64,000 nucleotides of DNA from Desulfoferrobacter suflitae (GTDB lineage: Bacteria; Desulfobacterota; Syntrophobacteria; Syntrophobacterales; Syntrophobacteraceae), in assembly GCF_022603395.1 (NCBI RefSeq), contig NZ_JAIBKA010000006.1, positions 186,001 through 250,000 of the forward strand, written 5' to 3'. This document shows positions 8,983 through 17,171 of the stretch, piece after piece. The translations under genes were made by a program, and so were the position numbers. Position 1 is the stretch's first letter. Each line of letters opens with the position of its first letter. The notes under the pieces are model-generated. The model saw only the letters and a program-made list of their open reading frames with translations. It made no database searches and was not told the DNA's origin.

Positions 8983-10116
8983 ATGCTCAAATGGTTCAAA
9001 CGCAAACACAAGAACGCAAGTGGAGAGGAACGAACGTTCCAACAAGTCCCCATCGATTCTCAGGTTGCGCCAGCGGCGGAGACAGTGGCGTACGGGGTCG
9101 AGGAGGAAGAGCCCCGGGACGGCGAGGCCACCCATGAAAATGCGAATGATTGTTGTGCCCCCGTGGCTTCCCACACAGAATCGCCGGAAACCGCCAGCCA
9201 GCAACAAAAACCTTATTTCAAAAGGCTGCGGGACAGGCTGCACCAGACCAGAGAAAATTTTGTCACCCGGGTGGATCGCCTGGTGCTCGGCAGGAAGACC
9301 ATTGATGCGGACCTGCTGGATGATCTGGAAGAAGTATTGATCACGGCGGATCTGGGTGTCAAGACCAGTCAGGTGCTGCTGCGCAAGGTGGCGGACAAGA
9401 TCGAGCGCAAGGAATTGAGCAATCCGGAAAGACTTCGCGACCACCTGCGGGAGGAAATCCGCAACATCCTTGCCGTGCCGGCCGCTCCCTGGGACCCGGC
9501 CAGGCACCATCCGTTCGTAATCATGATCATTGGCGTCAACGGCGTCGGCAAGACCACAACCATCGGCAAGCTGGCGCATGAACTGAAACAAACGGGACTG
9601 AAAGTGCTCCTGGTAGCCGCGGACACCTTTAGAGCCGCAGCCATAGAACAACTGGAGCTTTGGGGGGAGCGTGTGAAGGTTCCCGTGATCCGCCAGAAAA
9701 GCGGCTCCGACCCCTCTGCGGTGGCCTTTGACGCCATCGATGCGGCGGTCACCCGCGATGTGGATGTGGTGTTGATCGATACCGCGGGCCGCATGCACAC
9801 CAAAGTCAATTTGATGGAAGAGCTCAAGAAGGTGCTGCGGGTCATCCAGAAAAAGATGCCCGGCGCACCTCACGAAGTGCTGCTGGTGCTGGATGCCACC
9901 ACGGGGCAGAACGCACTCTCCCAGGTGCGCATGTTCAAGCAGGAAATGGGCATCACCGGATTGATCCTGACGAAACTGGACGGTACCGCCAAGGGCGGCA
10001 TCATTGTCGCCGTAAGCGAAGAACTGCAACTGCCGGTGCGCTATATCGGCATCGGCGAGCGGCTGGATGACCTGCGCCCGTTCGACCCGGAAGAATTCAC
10101 CAGGGCATTGTTTTGA
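8983..10116 (+). CDS. ftsY: Signal recognition particle receptor FtsY
   Basis: This SRP-receptor GTPase docks ribosome-nascent chains at the inner membrane. Its 377 residues comprise an acidic A-domain (~1-75), a helical N domain, and the G domain with P-loop GVNGVGKTTTIGKLA (~183), DTFRAAAIEQLE, DTAGR (G3), TKLDGTAKGG (G4) and the C-terminal GIGERLDDLRPFD motif. AGAGGAAA lies upstream of the ATG. It is monocistronic here, with a predicted promoter about 170 bp upstream. Confidence 0.97.
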   Translation: MLKWFKRKHKNASGEERTFQQVPIDSQVAPAAETVAYGVEEEEPRDGEATHENANDCCAPVASHTESPETASQQQKPYFKRLRDRLHQTRENFVTRVDRLVLGRKTIDADLLDDLEEVLITADLGVKTSQVLLRKVADKIERKELSNPERLRDHLREEIRNILAVPAAPWDPARHHPFVIMIIGVNGVGKTTTIGKLAHELKQTGLKVLLVAADTFRAAAIEQLELWGERVKVPVIRQKSGSDPSAVAFDAIDAAVTRDVDVVLIDTAGRMHTKVNLMEELKKVLRVIQKKMPGAPHEVLLVLDATTGQNALSQVRMFKQEMGITGLILTKLDGTAKGGIIVAVSEELQLPVRYIGIGERLDDLRPFDPEEFTRALF

Positions 10117-10191
10117 ACCACATTAGCTGCCGGATGCCGCTTTTCGCCCGCTGTCCTCCGGCAAGCCGCATCCGCACCAAAGGAGTAGGCC

Positions 10192-11370
10192 ATGCAGGGA
10201 GCCCTTGACGGCTTCACCATTCTGGACTTATCCCGGCTGCTTCCCGGCCCGTTTTGTTCCATGCTGCTGGCGGACCTGGGGGCACACGTGGTCAAGATCG
10301 AAGACCCCAAAATCGGCGACTACATTCGCTGGTGGCCTCCCAAGATCGGACAAAACAGCGGCTTCCATGTGGTTCTGAACCGTAACAAACGATCCCTCAC
10401 GTTGAACCTAAAAACGGTTCAGGGCAAAGAGATTTTCAAGCAGCTGGCGAAAGAGGCGGATGTGGTTTTGGAAGGTTTCCGCCCCGGCGTCATGGACCGT
10501 CTAGGCGTCGGCTACACAACGCTCAAAGCCATCAACCCGCGCCTCGTCTACTGTGCCATCACCGGATACGGCGCCGATGGAATTCATTCCCGGAGGGCAG
10601 GCCACGACATCAACTACCTGGCTCGCAACGGGGTGCTTTCCTACAGCGGCAAAGAGGGCACCCCTTCCCTGGCTGGAGTGCAGATCGCGGACATCGGGGG
10701 AGGCAGCCTGCTGGCGGCATTGAGCATCGTGAGCGCCCTGCTCGCCCGGGAGAGATTGGCCAAGGGCCAGTTTATCGACATTTCCATGACGGACGGCGCC
10801 ATGACCTGGAACTGCCTGCGCTGGGGAAGCTACCTGGCAGATCAGCGGGTGCCGTCGCCGGGTGATGATTTTTTGAACCATGGCTTTGCCTGCTATAACG
10901 TCTACCAAACCCGGGACGGGCGGTACATGTCGCTGGGCGCGCTGGAACCGCAATTCTGGAAAGTTTTCTGCGAGGTGACGGGCCATCCCGAATGGAATCA
11001 ACCCAATTATTTCGAACCCGGCCCGCATCAGAAAGTACTGCAGCAGAACATCGCCCATCTCTTCAAGCGCAAGACCCAGGCCGAATGGGTCGAACTCTTC
11101 TCGACGGTCGACTGCTGCTGCGAACCGGTGCTCAATCTGGCTGAAGTCATGGCCGATAGAGATGTAAAGGCACGCGGGATGGTCGTTGAAATGGTCCATG
11201 AAAGCTGGGGAGCTTACCGGCAGCTGGGCATTGCCCCGAAGTTTTCCCTGACCCCCGGGGCCATCCGCAGCCATGCTCCGGAACTGGGCGAACACACTCA
11301 AGCGGTGCTGACTGAAGCCGGCTATTCAGCGGACCAGATCGCACAGTGGCGAGCCGATGGCACCATTTGA
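10192..11370 (+). CDS. Class III CoA-transferase family, alpha-methylacyl-CoA racemase-like
   Basis: A 392-residue CaiB/BaiF-fold protein. Features point to the racemase (AMACR/MCR) branch. The GHDINYLA element carries the histidine aligned with MCR His126, ADIGGGS carries the catalytic aspartate, and GALEPQFW carries the glutamate position used by racemases. It could epimerise or transfer CoA on branched acyl-CoAs. AAGGAG lies upstream of the ATG. A transferase role cannot be excluded without structure or assay. Confidence 0.88.
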   Translation: MQGALDGFTILDLSRLLPGPFCSMLLADLGAHVVKIEDPKIGDYIRWWPPKIGQNSGFHVVLNRNKRSLTLNLKTVQGKEIFKQLAKEADVVLEGFRPGVMDRLGVGYTTLKAINPRLVYCAITGYGADGIHSRRAGHDINYLARNGVLSYSGKEGTPSLAGVQIADIGGGSLLAALSIVSALLARERLAKGQFIDISMTDGAMTWNCLRWGSYLADQRVPSPGDDFLNHGFACYNVYQTRDGRYMSLGALEPQFWKVFCEVTGHPEWNQPNYFEPGPHQKVLQQNIAHLFKRKTQAEWVELFSTVDCCCEPVLNLAEVMADRDVKARGMVVEMVHESWGAYRQLGIAPKFSLTPGAIRSHAPELGEHTQAVLTEAGYSADQIAQWRADGTI

Positions 11371-11394
11371 CGGAATATCAACACTATTCCCCGG

Positions 11395-11643
11395 TCAACG
11401 ACTGTGCCCCGGCAGCGTAATGGTGGTGCAGCTCTTGTCAGGCCCACAGGTCTTGGTGGTGGCGGTGGGGCCGCAGGGCTCTCCAGAGGAGGACCCCATG
11501 GCATAGCTGACGGTGCTCAACACCCTCTCAAAGGTTTCACCCTGGCAGCTGCTGCATGTCATCTCGAAAGACTCGGAGCCGCTGGTTACAATGATTTCCT
11601 GTATGTTTCCGCACCCGACACAGCGAAATTCATAAATCGGCAT
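11395..11643 (-). CDS. FmdB-family zinc ribbon protein
   Basis: 82 residues from the ATG at 11643, which follows AAGGAGAG. The N-terminus has the family signature MPIYEFRCVGCGNIQEI and a second CxxC pair (TCSSCQ), together forming a zinc ribbon. A Ser/Cys-containing tail (GEPCG, TKTCGPDKSC) carries further cysteines. The family was linked to formamidase regulation but its role is mostly unknown. It lies convergent with the CoA transferase gene. Confidence 0.85.
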   Translation of the reverse strand: MPIYEFRCVGCGNIQEIIVTSGSESFEMTCSSCQGETFERVLSTVSYAMGSSSGEPCGPTATTKTCGPDKSCTTITLPGHSR

Positions 11644-12038
11644 ACTTCTCTCCTTGCTGTAGCCTCCAGGATTATCTCTGGGAATCAAGTATTTCTCGGA
11701 GCTTGTCCGAGAACTCCATTCTGGGGCAGCCTGTTAGCTCGCTTCGTCACGCACAACGCGCGACTCGACCAACCTGCACCAAAAACATGATCTTGGAAGC
11801 TCTACAGGGCTTCGAGGCGAACCATAACCGAGGGTACCGTAACTGTCAATCATCTGCCATGAATGGCGCCGGCGGACCAGAGCTGATCAGCTTCCTGACG
11901 GCGGCGGTCAGTCCCCGGCAATGTCCACGATGACAGCCGCAGATAAACGCTGATGAAGACAAATGCCTTCTCCAAGTCGCGTTTATCGACGCCCATCCGC
12001 AGCTCGATCATGGAGTTTTGTGTCTAACCGAGTAGAGC
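11644..12038. repeat. 395-bp intergenic region containing a dispersed repeat copy
   Basis: No gene is supported. Bases 11769-11803 carry a ~34-bp sequence (core CACCAAAAACATGATCTTG) that recurs with about 4 changes near 25650 and, inverted and partial, near 15412. Bases around 11937-11985 contain a degraded form of the CGCAGATAAACGCTGATGAA type of repeat seen again near 30068 and 30440. Confidence 0.55.
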
Positions 12039-12875
12039 ATGACGACTATGACCACACTGTGTGCACCCACATCCGAGGTCACCTGTTTCGGCTGCTGCCC
12101 TCCCATCCGCCCGCCGCACTATGATCCACTGGACTATGCCGGCAGCCTGCGCAGAGAATTCAGCGAAAACCGGGCAGCATTTCTCACGCACGGGCCGGGC
12201 TATCGTCCCATTGTGGGCTATTCCTGCTGGGCACTGGGCTTTCTGGATGCCCGTGGGCGCACAGTGGGCTGCCTGCTGCACCCGGCGCAAAATGGCGGCC
12301 AAGACCTCAGAGAACTGGTCGATTATGGCAGCAAATGCGCGCGTGAAAGCTGCCTTCCAGCTCGAGAATTTTCCCGACTGCCGCCTCAAGGACGCCGCTT
12401 TTGGCTCACCCTGGTTGCGGGATACAACAGCTTCTATTATTCCAGCCGCCGCGCCAACCCGCTCTTCCACATACTGGAATGGGGAGCGAGGCTGCTTGAA
12501 ATACTGCGCCTGCAGTCCCTCGAGCTGGGCTGGAGCTCGACGGAGCTGCTCGCACGCCACAGGTTTCTCCTTGCCCCAAACCTTAAGCCCAGAGCTCACC
12601 GGTATATATTGGCCGGGCTTTTGTCCAGGAACTCACTGGCCGCCTGTTCCCCGCAGGGTCTCTACCAGGAGCTGCAACAGATAAGGTCGGCGGCCGTTGA
12701 GTTTGATGAGGCACAGGGACCCCCGCCATGCGACCAGCCTGCGCACCCCGCCCATCAGTTGCCTTTACCCCATGACTTGCTCGATTTTATCCGCTTCGGG
12801 CTTGGCCTGCCCAGGACGTCGCTGGAGCGTGCCGGGCAGCTCAAGGCCTACCTGGACCGTTTGATCGAGAGGTGA
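12039..12875 (+). CDS. Cysteine-rich uncharacterised protein, 278 aa
   Basis: I do not recognise a named family. The first ~115 residues carry a conserved-looking cysteine pattern: CFGCCPP, GYSCWALGFLD, GCLLHPAQNGGQDLR and then CARESCLPAREF. This could bind a metal or Fe-S cluster. The rest is Leu/Arg-rich and predicted helical. There is no signal peptide. A second ATG lies three codons in. It sits 134 bp before another cysteine-cluster protein on the same strand, which may be functionally linked. Confidence 0.72.
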   Translation: MTTMTTLCAPTSEVTCFGCCPPIRPPHYDPLDYAGSLRREFSENRAAFLTHGPGYRPIVGYSCWALGFLDARGRTVGCLLHPAQNGGQDLRELVDYGSKCARESCLPAREFSRLPPQGRRFWLTLVAGYNSFYYSSRRANPLFHILEWGARLLEILRLQSLELGWSSTELLARHRFLLAPNLKPRAHRYILAGLLSRNSLAACSPQGLYQELQQIRSAAVEFDEAQGPPPCDQPAHPAHQLPLPHDLLDFIRFGLGLPRTSLERAGQLKAYLDRLIER

Positions 12876-13009
12876 TTGCATGAGTTTTTTCGCAGGGGAG
12901 CTTTATCTTGCCATTGCCATCGATTAGAATGGGTCGGGTAGAAGACAACGGTAACTGCAACTGCGGGCTAAGCCCCACTCACACTTTTCTCCAGGGAGCG
13001 GAAACACTC

Positions 13010-13942
13010 ATGTCATCTTCTGAACATGGCAATGCTCAAGGGAACCCCGTCGGCTATCCTGCCGATTGGGACACCCGGGCGCTGCGCCGGAATTGGCTGG
13101 ACCATCTGCAGGACCTCATCGAAGAACAGGAAGCGTCCATACCGCTGAAGCGCATTGAATATCAATTGGAGCAGAGCACCGTCTATCATGACATCATGCA
13201 ACGTTGGCCCAAAATGGACGGCAGTCAGCGGTTGAAGGCGTGGAAACTGCTGCTGGAATATAGTGAACAGGCGGCCAGGGACATCCTCCCGACCTGTGTG
13301 CAGTGTGGTGAGTGCTGCCGCAGGGGGAGCCCCACGCTGCACATCGAGGATCTGGAACTGCTGAAGGAAGGCAGGATCTCCTGGGACCAACTGGTGACCC
13401 TGCGCCAGGGGGAACCGGTAAGATCGCCCCTGCAGCCGAAGATTTTTTTTCTGCTGGACGAGCGCATCAAGCTGCGGGAAAAACCGGAAACACAGGAATG
13501 CGTTTTTCTGGAGAGCTCAACCGATCGCTGCTCCATCTACACCGACCGCCCTCTTCAATGTCGCGCCCAGGCCTGCTGGGACGGTTCTGCAGCGAAACAG
13601 CTGGCCGAGCAGGCCTACCTGACCCGCCGCGACCTGTTTGCCCATGTCGAGCTGTTGCTCGATGTCATTGCCAAGCATCATGAACGCTGTTCCTTTGCCA
13701 AGCTGCAGGAGGCGGTGAAGCGCGTCGAGCAAGACGGTGAAAACGCCGCCCACAAACTGGTCGAATTGCTGGCGTACGAAGACCATTTTCGCAATTTTTT
13801 CAGCGAACAGTTCAACATCCCCAGGGACAATCTGGATCTGATCTTTGGACGCAGCTTCGCCGAGTTGGTGCCCATTTTCGGCTTGCAGGTGCAAGTGGAG
13901 GCGGACGGCAGACGCCGGCTGGTCCCCGATCGGGCTCGGTAA
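13010..13942 (+). CDS. YkgJ-family cysteine cluster protein, 310 aa
   Basis: The ATG at 13010 has a GGGAGCGG ribosome site. The central zinc/iron chelating domain (UPF0153/YkgJ) has CVQCGECCRRGSPTLHIEDL at about residues 99-118 and then C-VFLESSTDRC-SIYTDRPLQCR-AQAC. This eight-cysteine arrangement is proposed to bind an Fe-S cluster or zinc. The N-terminal ~95 and C-terminal ~100 residues are helical extensions. Function is unknown. A start at 12908 would add a region lacking family character. Confidence 0.85.
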   Translation: MSSSEHGNAQGNPVGYPADWDTRALRRNWLDHLQDLIEEQEASIPLKRIEYQLEQSTVYHDIMQRWPKMDGSQRLKAWKLLLEYSEQAARDILPTCVQCGECCRRGSPTLHIEDLELLKEGRISWDQLVTLRQGEPVRSPLQPKIFFLLDERIKLREKPETQECVFLESSTDRCSIYTDRPLQCRAQACWDGSAAKQLAEQAYLTRRDLFAHVELLLDVIAKHHERCSFAKLQEAVKRVEQDGENAAHKLVELLAYEDHFRNFFSEQFNIPRDNLDLIFGRSFAELVPIFGLQVQVEADGRRRLVPDRAR

Positions 13943-14094
13943 TTCGTCAGCATTTGCCGCAGAACACACAGAGACCGCCGAGACAACCAGCCAGACCGCC
14001 ACCGCGGCCATGACCGGGGTAACCCGGGCGTTTAAGGGGTGGGGCACAACCCACCACCCCGTGATCCACCATCGGCTGCCCGGCATCCCTCAAT

Positions 14095-14955
14095 CTATTG
14101 CTGCCTCGGCTCGGGTCGAACCCATTCGCCCACCTGGGCGTATTCCTGAACCACTGCCTTGAGCTCCCGGCGACGCCTCAGGAATTCATCTTTCATGCCG
14201 CGCAGCCAGTCAGCATGCCGCCTTACATCTTCATAGCTGAGAAACAACGGGTGTTCGCCCGCAGTGGTTCGAATGCCAAGTTCTCCCCCCCTCGTCTGAT
14301 ACTCTCCCGCACTGCTGCAGAGCATACAGCGAATTTTTCCCTCGGGCAGAAAACGAAAGGTATCGCCACCGCACACCGAACATGCCGGCACCTTCGACTG
14401 GTCCTGCGGCGCGCCGTGCACAAGCCTTTCTGCCAGCCTGGCAGCCGCATCCTTTCCGCCATTGTTTAGAAAGATCTCTCCCGGCAGAGCACCATAGATC
14501 ACTTCCGACCCCCTGTGATCCGCCAGAAGCAGTTTGATGAAACTGTCGATACTCAGCTTGGTGGACCCCTCCAGCCCTTCAATGCCTGCGATGGCCACCC
14601 CCACAGCGGGTTTTTTCCAGAGTTTGTCGAGGTGTGCGTAAAAGCTCAGACCTCGATCCAGAAACCGCTTCAAACTGGCATTGGCCGACAGCAGGTAGGT
14701 GGGAGCGGCCACGGCACAGGCATCCGCCTCGACCAGCGCATCGAGCACCAGATTGAAGTCATCCTTCTGCGGGCATCGGCCCTGCTCCATCAGACACTGG
14801 TAACACGCCCTGCAGGGACGAATGTCCAGTTCGGGCAGACGCACCAGTTGCAGCCGCCAGTCTCCTTTCAGTCGGCGGTAGAGCTCCTTGACAAAAAGCT
14901 CAGAGTTCCCCGATCTTCGCGGAGAACCCAAAATACCCAGTAGAATCTTACTCAT
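14095..14955 (-). CDS. Iron-sulfur flavoprotein (NADPH-dependent FMN reductase family)
   Basis: A flavodoxin-like FMN-binding domain (GSPRRSGNSELFVKEL at the N-terminus; APTYLLSANASLKRFLDR loop) contains the compact cluster motif C-RA-C-YQ-C-LMEQGR-C of archaeal-type iron-sulfur flavoproteins. A C-terminal extension carries two CxxC pairs (CSVCGG and CMLC), an apparent zinc ribbon of ~25 residues. It likely moves electrons between ferredoxin-type carriers and small acceptors. GGGAGG precedes the ATG. Confidence 0.88.
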   Translation of the reverse strand: MSKILLGILGSPRRSGNSELFVKELYRRLKGDWRLQLVRLPELDIRPCRACYQCLMEQGRCPQKDDFNLVLDALVEADACAVAAPTYLLSANASLKRFLDRGLSFYAHLDKLWKKPAVGVAIAGIEGLEGSTKLSIDSFIKLLLADHRGSEVIYGALPGEIFLNNGGKDAAARLAERLVHGAPQDQSKVPACSVCGGDTFRFLPEGKIRCMLCSSAGEYQTRGGELGIRTTAGEHPLFLSYEDVRRHADWLRGMKDEFLRRRRELKAVVQEYAQVGEWVRPEPRQQ

Positions 14956-15087
14956 AAATCCTCCCTGCTTGATCTGTGTTGATGCGCACCCGTCAGTGGC
15001 CGAAACAATAAATCATACTCCCAATAAACGGTTATTGCGAGGAGTTCCAGTCTGAGGCGGTGACAATGGCGGTTCACGACAACCCAT

Positions 15088-15127
15088 AAAAAAAGCCAGC
15101 CGGAGGGGCTAGAACCGGCTAGCTTTT
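15088..15127 (-). terminator. Intrinsic terminator
   Basis: The arms AAAAGCTAGCCGG and CCGGCTGGCTTTT pair with one mismatch around an 11-base loop and run into seven T on the minus strand. Confidence 0.75.
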
Positions 15128-15200
15128 GAGGAGGAAAGAGTTGGTTTCTCTTTCTTCTGCTACAAGTGCAATGTTGGTGCCAAATCCATAAAGAATTTCC
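15088..15200 (-). ncRNA. Candidate small RNA or leader with intrinsic terminator
   Basis: On the minus strand a TG-extended consensus -10 (TATAAT at 15207-15212) is followed about 80 bp later by a GC-rich hairpin and a run of T. Between them lies a second hairpin (GAAAGAG/CTCTTTC). No good -35 is seen. The transcript would be ~110 nt and would end ~130 bp before the Fe-S flavoprotein gene, so it may be a free small RNA or a premature-termination leader for that gene. Confidence 0.45.
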
Positions 15201-15411
15201 GATTACATTATAACAGATTGTTTTTAATAGGTTTATTGAATTTCTACAGGGACCGGGAAACACTCCGTCGGCCCTCGAATCGGACAGAGGGCCGATAAAT
15301 CGCGCCACATTAAAGACATAATCGCGCCACACTTGGATTACGCTCCTATTTCAATAGTGTAATCCGCTGGTAATCGAGAGTCCCTCGGCTGACCACGCGG
15401 CAATACAACTA

Positions 15412-15455
15412 TAGCCGCCAGGATAATGTTTTTGGAAACCAAAACCATTTTTTGG
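15412..15455 (-). repeat. Partial copy of a dispersed repeat
   Basis: The stretch containing AGGATAATGTTTTTGG matches, in inverse orientation, the repeat cores at 11769-11803 and 25648-25684. A second imperfect copy (CCATTTTTTGG) follows at once. It lies about 100 bp upstream of the first pilus promoter. Confidence 0.5.
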
Positions 15456-15545
15456 CACTACGGCTGCGGCGGCTGCCATCGAATCCACCCGCACGGCCCG
15501 CACGGCACAGTTCGACCGCGCCGCCGCCCGCTGCCCCCCCTTGCG

Positions 15546-15562
15546 TTGGCGTGCTTCTTGCT
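15546..15562 (+). promoter_or_regulatory. Sigma-54 (-24/-12) promoter of the first pilus set
   Basis: TTGGC and TTGCT elements give GG at 15548-15549 and GC at 15560-15561, exactly ten bases apart as required for RpoN. Pilin promoters in related bacteria are commonly RpoN/PilR dependent. The predicted start is near 15573, just before the riboswitch. Confidence 0.75.
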
Positions 15563-15599
15563 TATTTTTCAAGCGAACCGTCGACTCAAGTTGATGGAA

Positions 15600-15697
15600 A
15601 GCTTGAAAAAGGCAAACCATCCGAAAGGGTGGGACGCAAAGCCACTGGCCTAAGTTTCGCGGCAGCGGAATATGGTAGCAGGGTTGCCGGGCGATCA
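15600..15697 (+). ncRNA. Cyclic di-GMP-I (GEMM-I) riboswitch
   Basis: The sequence matches the class directly. GGCAAACC opens it, a CCATCC/GGGTGG stem is capped by a GAAA tetraloop, and GGGACGCAAAGCC forms the junction. A classic 11-nt tetraloop receptor (CCTAAG with TATGG) follows, then AGGGTTGCC closes the fold. The base matching G20 of the Vibrio Vc2 aptamer is G, which favours c-di-GMP over the cGAMP-binding variant with A. It lies in the leader between the sigma-54 promoter and the first pilin gene. Confidence 0.96.
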
Positions 15698-15760
15698 CAG
15701 CACCTCCGGTTCGGGTGTTGTGCGCCGCACAACGCGACAGAACAGCAGGGAGGTGTTTCC

Positions 15761-15838
15761 ATGGTCCTTTATATAGCCACTATTCGCCCCTCGAACACAG
15801 GCAAACATTTCAAGTATTTCCCAACAGTTAAACAATGA
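15761..15838 (+). CDS. Possible 25-codon upstream ORF in the pilin leader
   Basis: A short frame beginning MVLYIATIRPS has a strong GGGAGGTG ribosome site 6 bases upstream of its ATG, and ends 61 bp before the pilin gene. CACCTCC at 15700-15706, just after the riboswitch, is complementary to this ribosome site. It could therefore be a translated regulatory leader peptide, or the site may be incidental. No homologue is recognised. Confidence 0.35.
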   Translation: MVLYIATIRPSNTGKHFKYFPTVKQ

Positions 15839-15899
15839 CGGGCAGAGAAAGCGCGCAGCGCTGCACGGGCTTGCCCACGGCCGCAAGAAGGATGCTCTC

Positions 15900-16340
15900 A
15901 TGAGCGACAAAGCCGGTTTTTCCCTGGTCGAATTGATGATCATCGTGGCGATCACCGCCATTCTTGCTTCCGTGGCGGTCCCGGCGTACATCAACTATGT
16001 CAATCGCACCAAGCAGGGCGAAGCCATCGTGGCTCTCATGACCGCCAAGATGGATCAAGAGGTATTCTGGGCCGATGCCTATCGCTATGCCGCCACCATT
16101 ACCTGCCTGCAGTCCTTCGGGAACACCTGCGGAGCCAACGCCTACATGCACCCCGATGCCGCCGGCTACAAGATTTTCATTCAATCCGCCGACAGCAACA
16201 ACTTCACCGTCATGGCGGAGAAAAAAATCTATGCTTACGCCGGGACCGATCGGATCACGCTGAGCGGCACCAGTCAGAATCCCAGCGTGCTGAATCCCGG
16301 GGCCATCGGCTACTCGCTTTTCAAGTGGCTGTTTGATTAA
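15900..16340 (+). CDS. Type IV pilin, PilE-like
   Basis: A short positive leader MSDKAG ends at the prepilin peptidase site G|FSLVE, with Glu at +5, followed by the hydrophobic alpha-1 helix (LMIIVAITAILASVAVPAY). The 140-residue mature pilin has a cysteine pair near the middle (CLQSFGNTC) and ends in [12 protein letters not shown]. That ending is nearly identical in the pilin at 29550. AAGGATG lies upstream. It is the first gene after the sigma-54 promoter and riboswitch. Confidence 0.93.
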   Translation: MSDKAGFSLVELMIIVAITAILASVAVPAYINYVNRTKQGEAIVALMTAKMDQEVFWADAYRYAATITCLQSFGNTCGANAYMHPDAAGYKIFIQSADSNNFTVMAEKKIYAYAGTDRITLSGTSQNPSVLNPGAIGYSLFKWLFD

Positions 16341-16361
16341 TCGCTGTCAGGCGGAGATCGA

Positions 16362-17171
16362 ATGCGACCCCGAAGCATCCAACATCATCTGAAAATTTTC
16401 ACCGTGGCTGCGGCGGTTTGCCTGATGTTTGGCAACTGCTCGAAGCATGAAGAGCAACCGCCCGGGCAGCCGGCTGAGCAGGCGACATCAGAGGAATCGG
16501 CGGCAACACAGGTGAACTCGGCCGTCGCACCCGTTTCCATCAAAGCCGACGACCGGCAGAACAATGGGACTCTTCAGGCCCCTTCGTCCGGACCAGGCTT
16601 TGAGGTTACCCTGCAACCGAGTAATCCTGCCACCGGCGATCGACTCACGGCCCAAGTAAAATTTACCCGAGAGGAGCAACACAAATTGATGCTCCACTAC
16701 CTGTGGCTGATCAACGGTCAAAAAGTTCAGGAATCGGGTGATCCGCACCTGAATCAAGCCATCCGCCGCGATGATTTTGTGGAACTGCAGGTCAGGCCGG
16801 CGGACGATTTCTCCCCGGAGGCTGCCAGGAGTTGCTCGACCTTTGTGGGGAACGCTCCGCCCCAGCTCCGACTGCTGAGCCAAAGCCTTGACCAGGCAGG
16901 TCAGTACCGGGCGCAAATCCACGTGTCCGATCCGGAAGAAGATGCCGTCACGCTTTCTTTGACTGAATCCCCCAGCGGTATGCGCATGGACCCCCAGTCT
17001 CAAACCCTTCGCTGGGTTCTCGGACCCGCTCAACAGGGAACTTTCGATGTAGCTCTATCGGCCAGTGACGTACATGGAGCTGAAACCCTTCTCACTTACC
17101 AGATCAGGGTAGGACGGCAGCAAGCCGAAAGGAACGCCACGCATGAAATCGCTCCGGCAAACTCTCAATAA
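16362..17171 (+). CDS. Probable exported lipoprotein with Ig-like repeats, 269 aa
   Basis: The N-terminal signal peptide ends at LMFGNC-SKHEE. This resembles a lipobox, but Asn at -1 is atypical. A Gln/Glu/Ala-rich linker (~30-80) leads to two beta-sandwich-like segments (FEVTLQPSNPATGDRLTAQV; GQYRAQIHVSDPEEDAVTLS), the second like cadherin or PKD folds. GGAGA precedes the ATG, 22 bp after the pilin gene. Its 3' end overlaps the next prepilin gene by 29 bp. A scaffold or adhesin role in pilus assembly is inferred from context. Confidence 0.75.
   Translation: MRPRSIQHHLKIFTVAAAVCLMFGNCSKHEEQPPGQPAEQATSEESAATQVNSAVAPVSIKADDRQNNGTLQAPSSGPGFEVTLQPSNPATGDRLTAQVKFTREEQHKLMLHYLWLINGQKVQESGDPHLNQAIRRDDFVELQVRPADDFSPEAARSCSTFVGNAPPQLRLLSQSLDQAGQYRAQIHVSDPEEDAVTLSLTESPSGMRMDPQSQTLRWVLGPAQQGTFDVALSASDVHGAETLLTYQIRVGRQQAERNATHEIAPANSQ

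Noticed and set aside
8908-10029. 373-residue open frame antisense to ftsY
   Set aside because: Same reason; FtsY motifs on the plus strand are unambiguous.
15600-15697. cGAMP-specific (GEMM-Ib) variant of the riboswitch
   Set aside because: The base aligned to Vc2 G20 is G, not the A expected of the cGAMP variant; binding tests would settle it.
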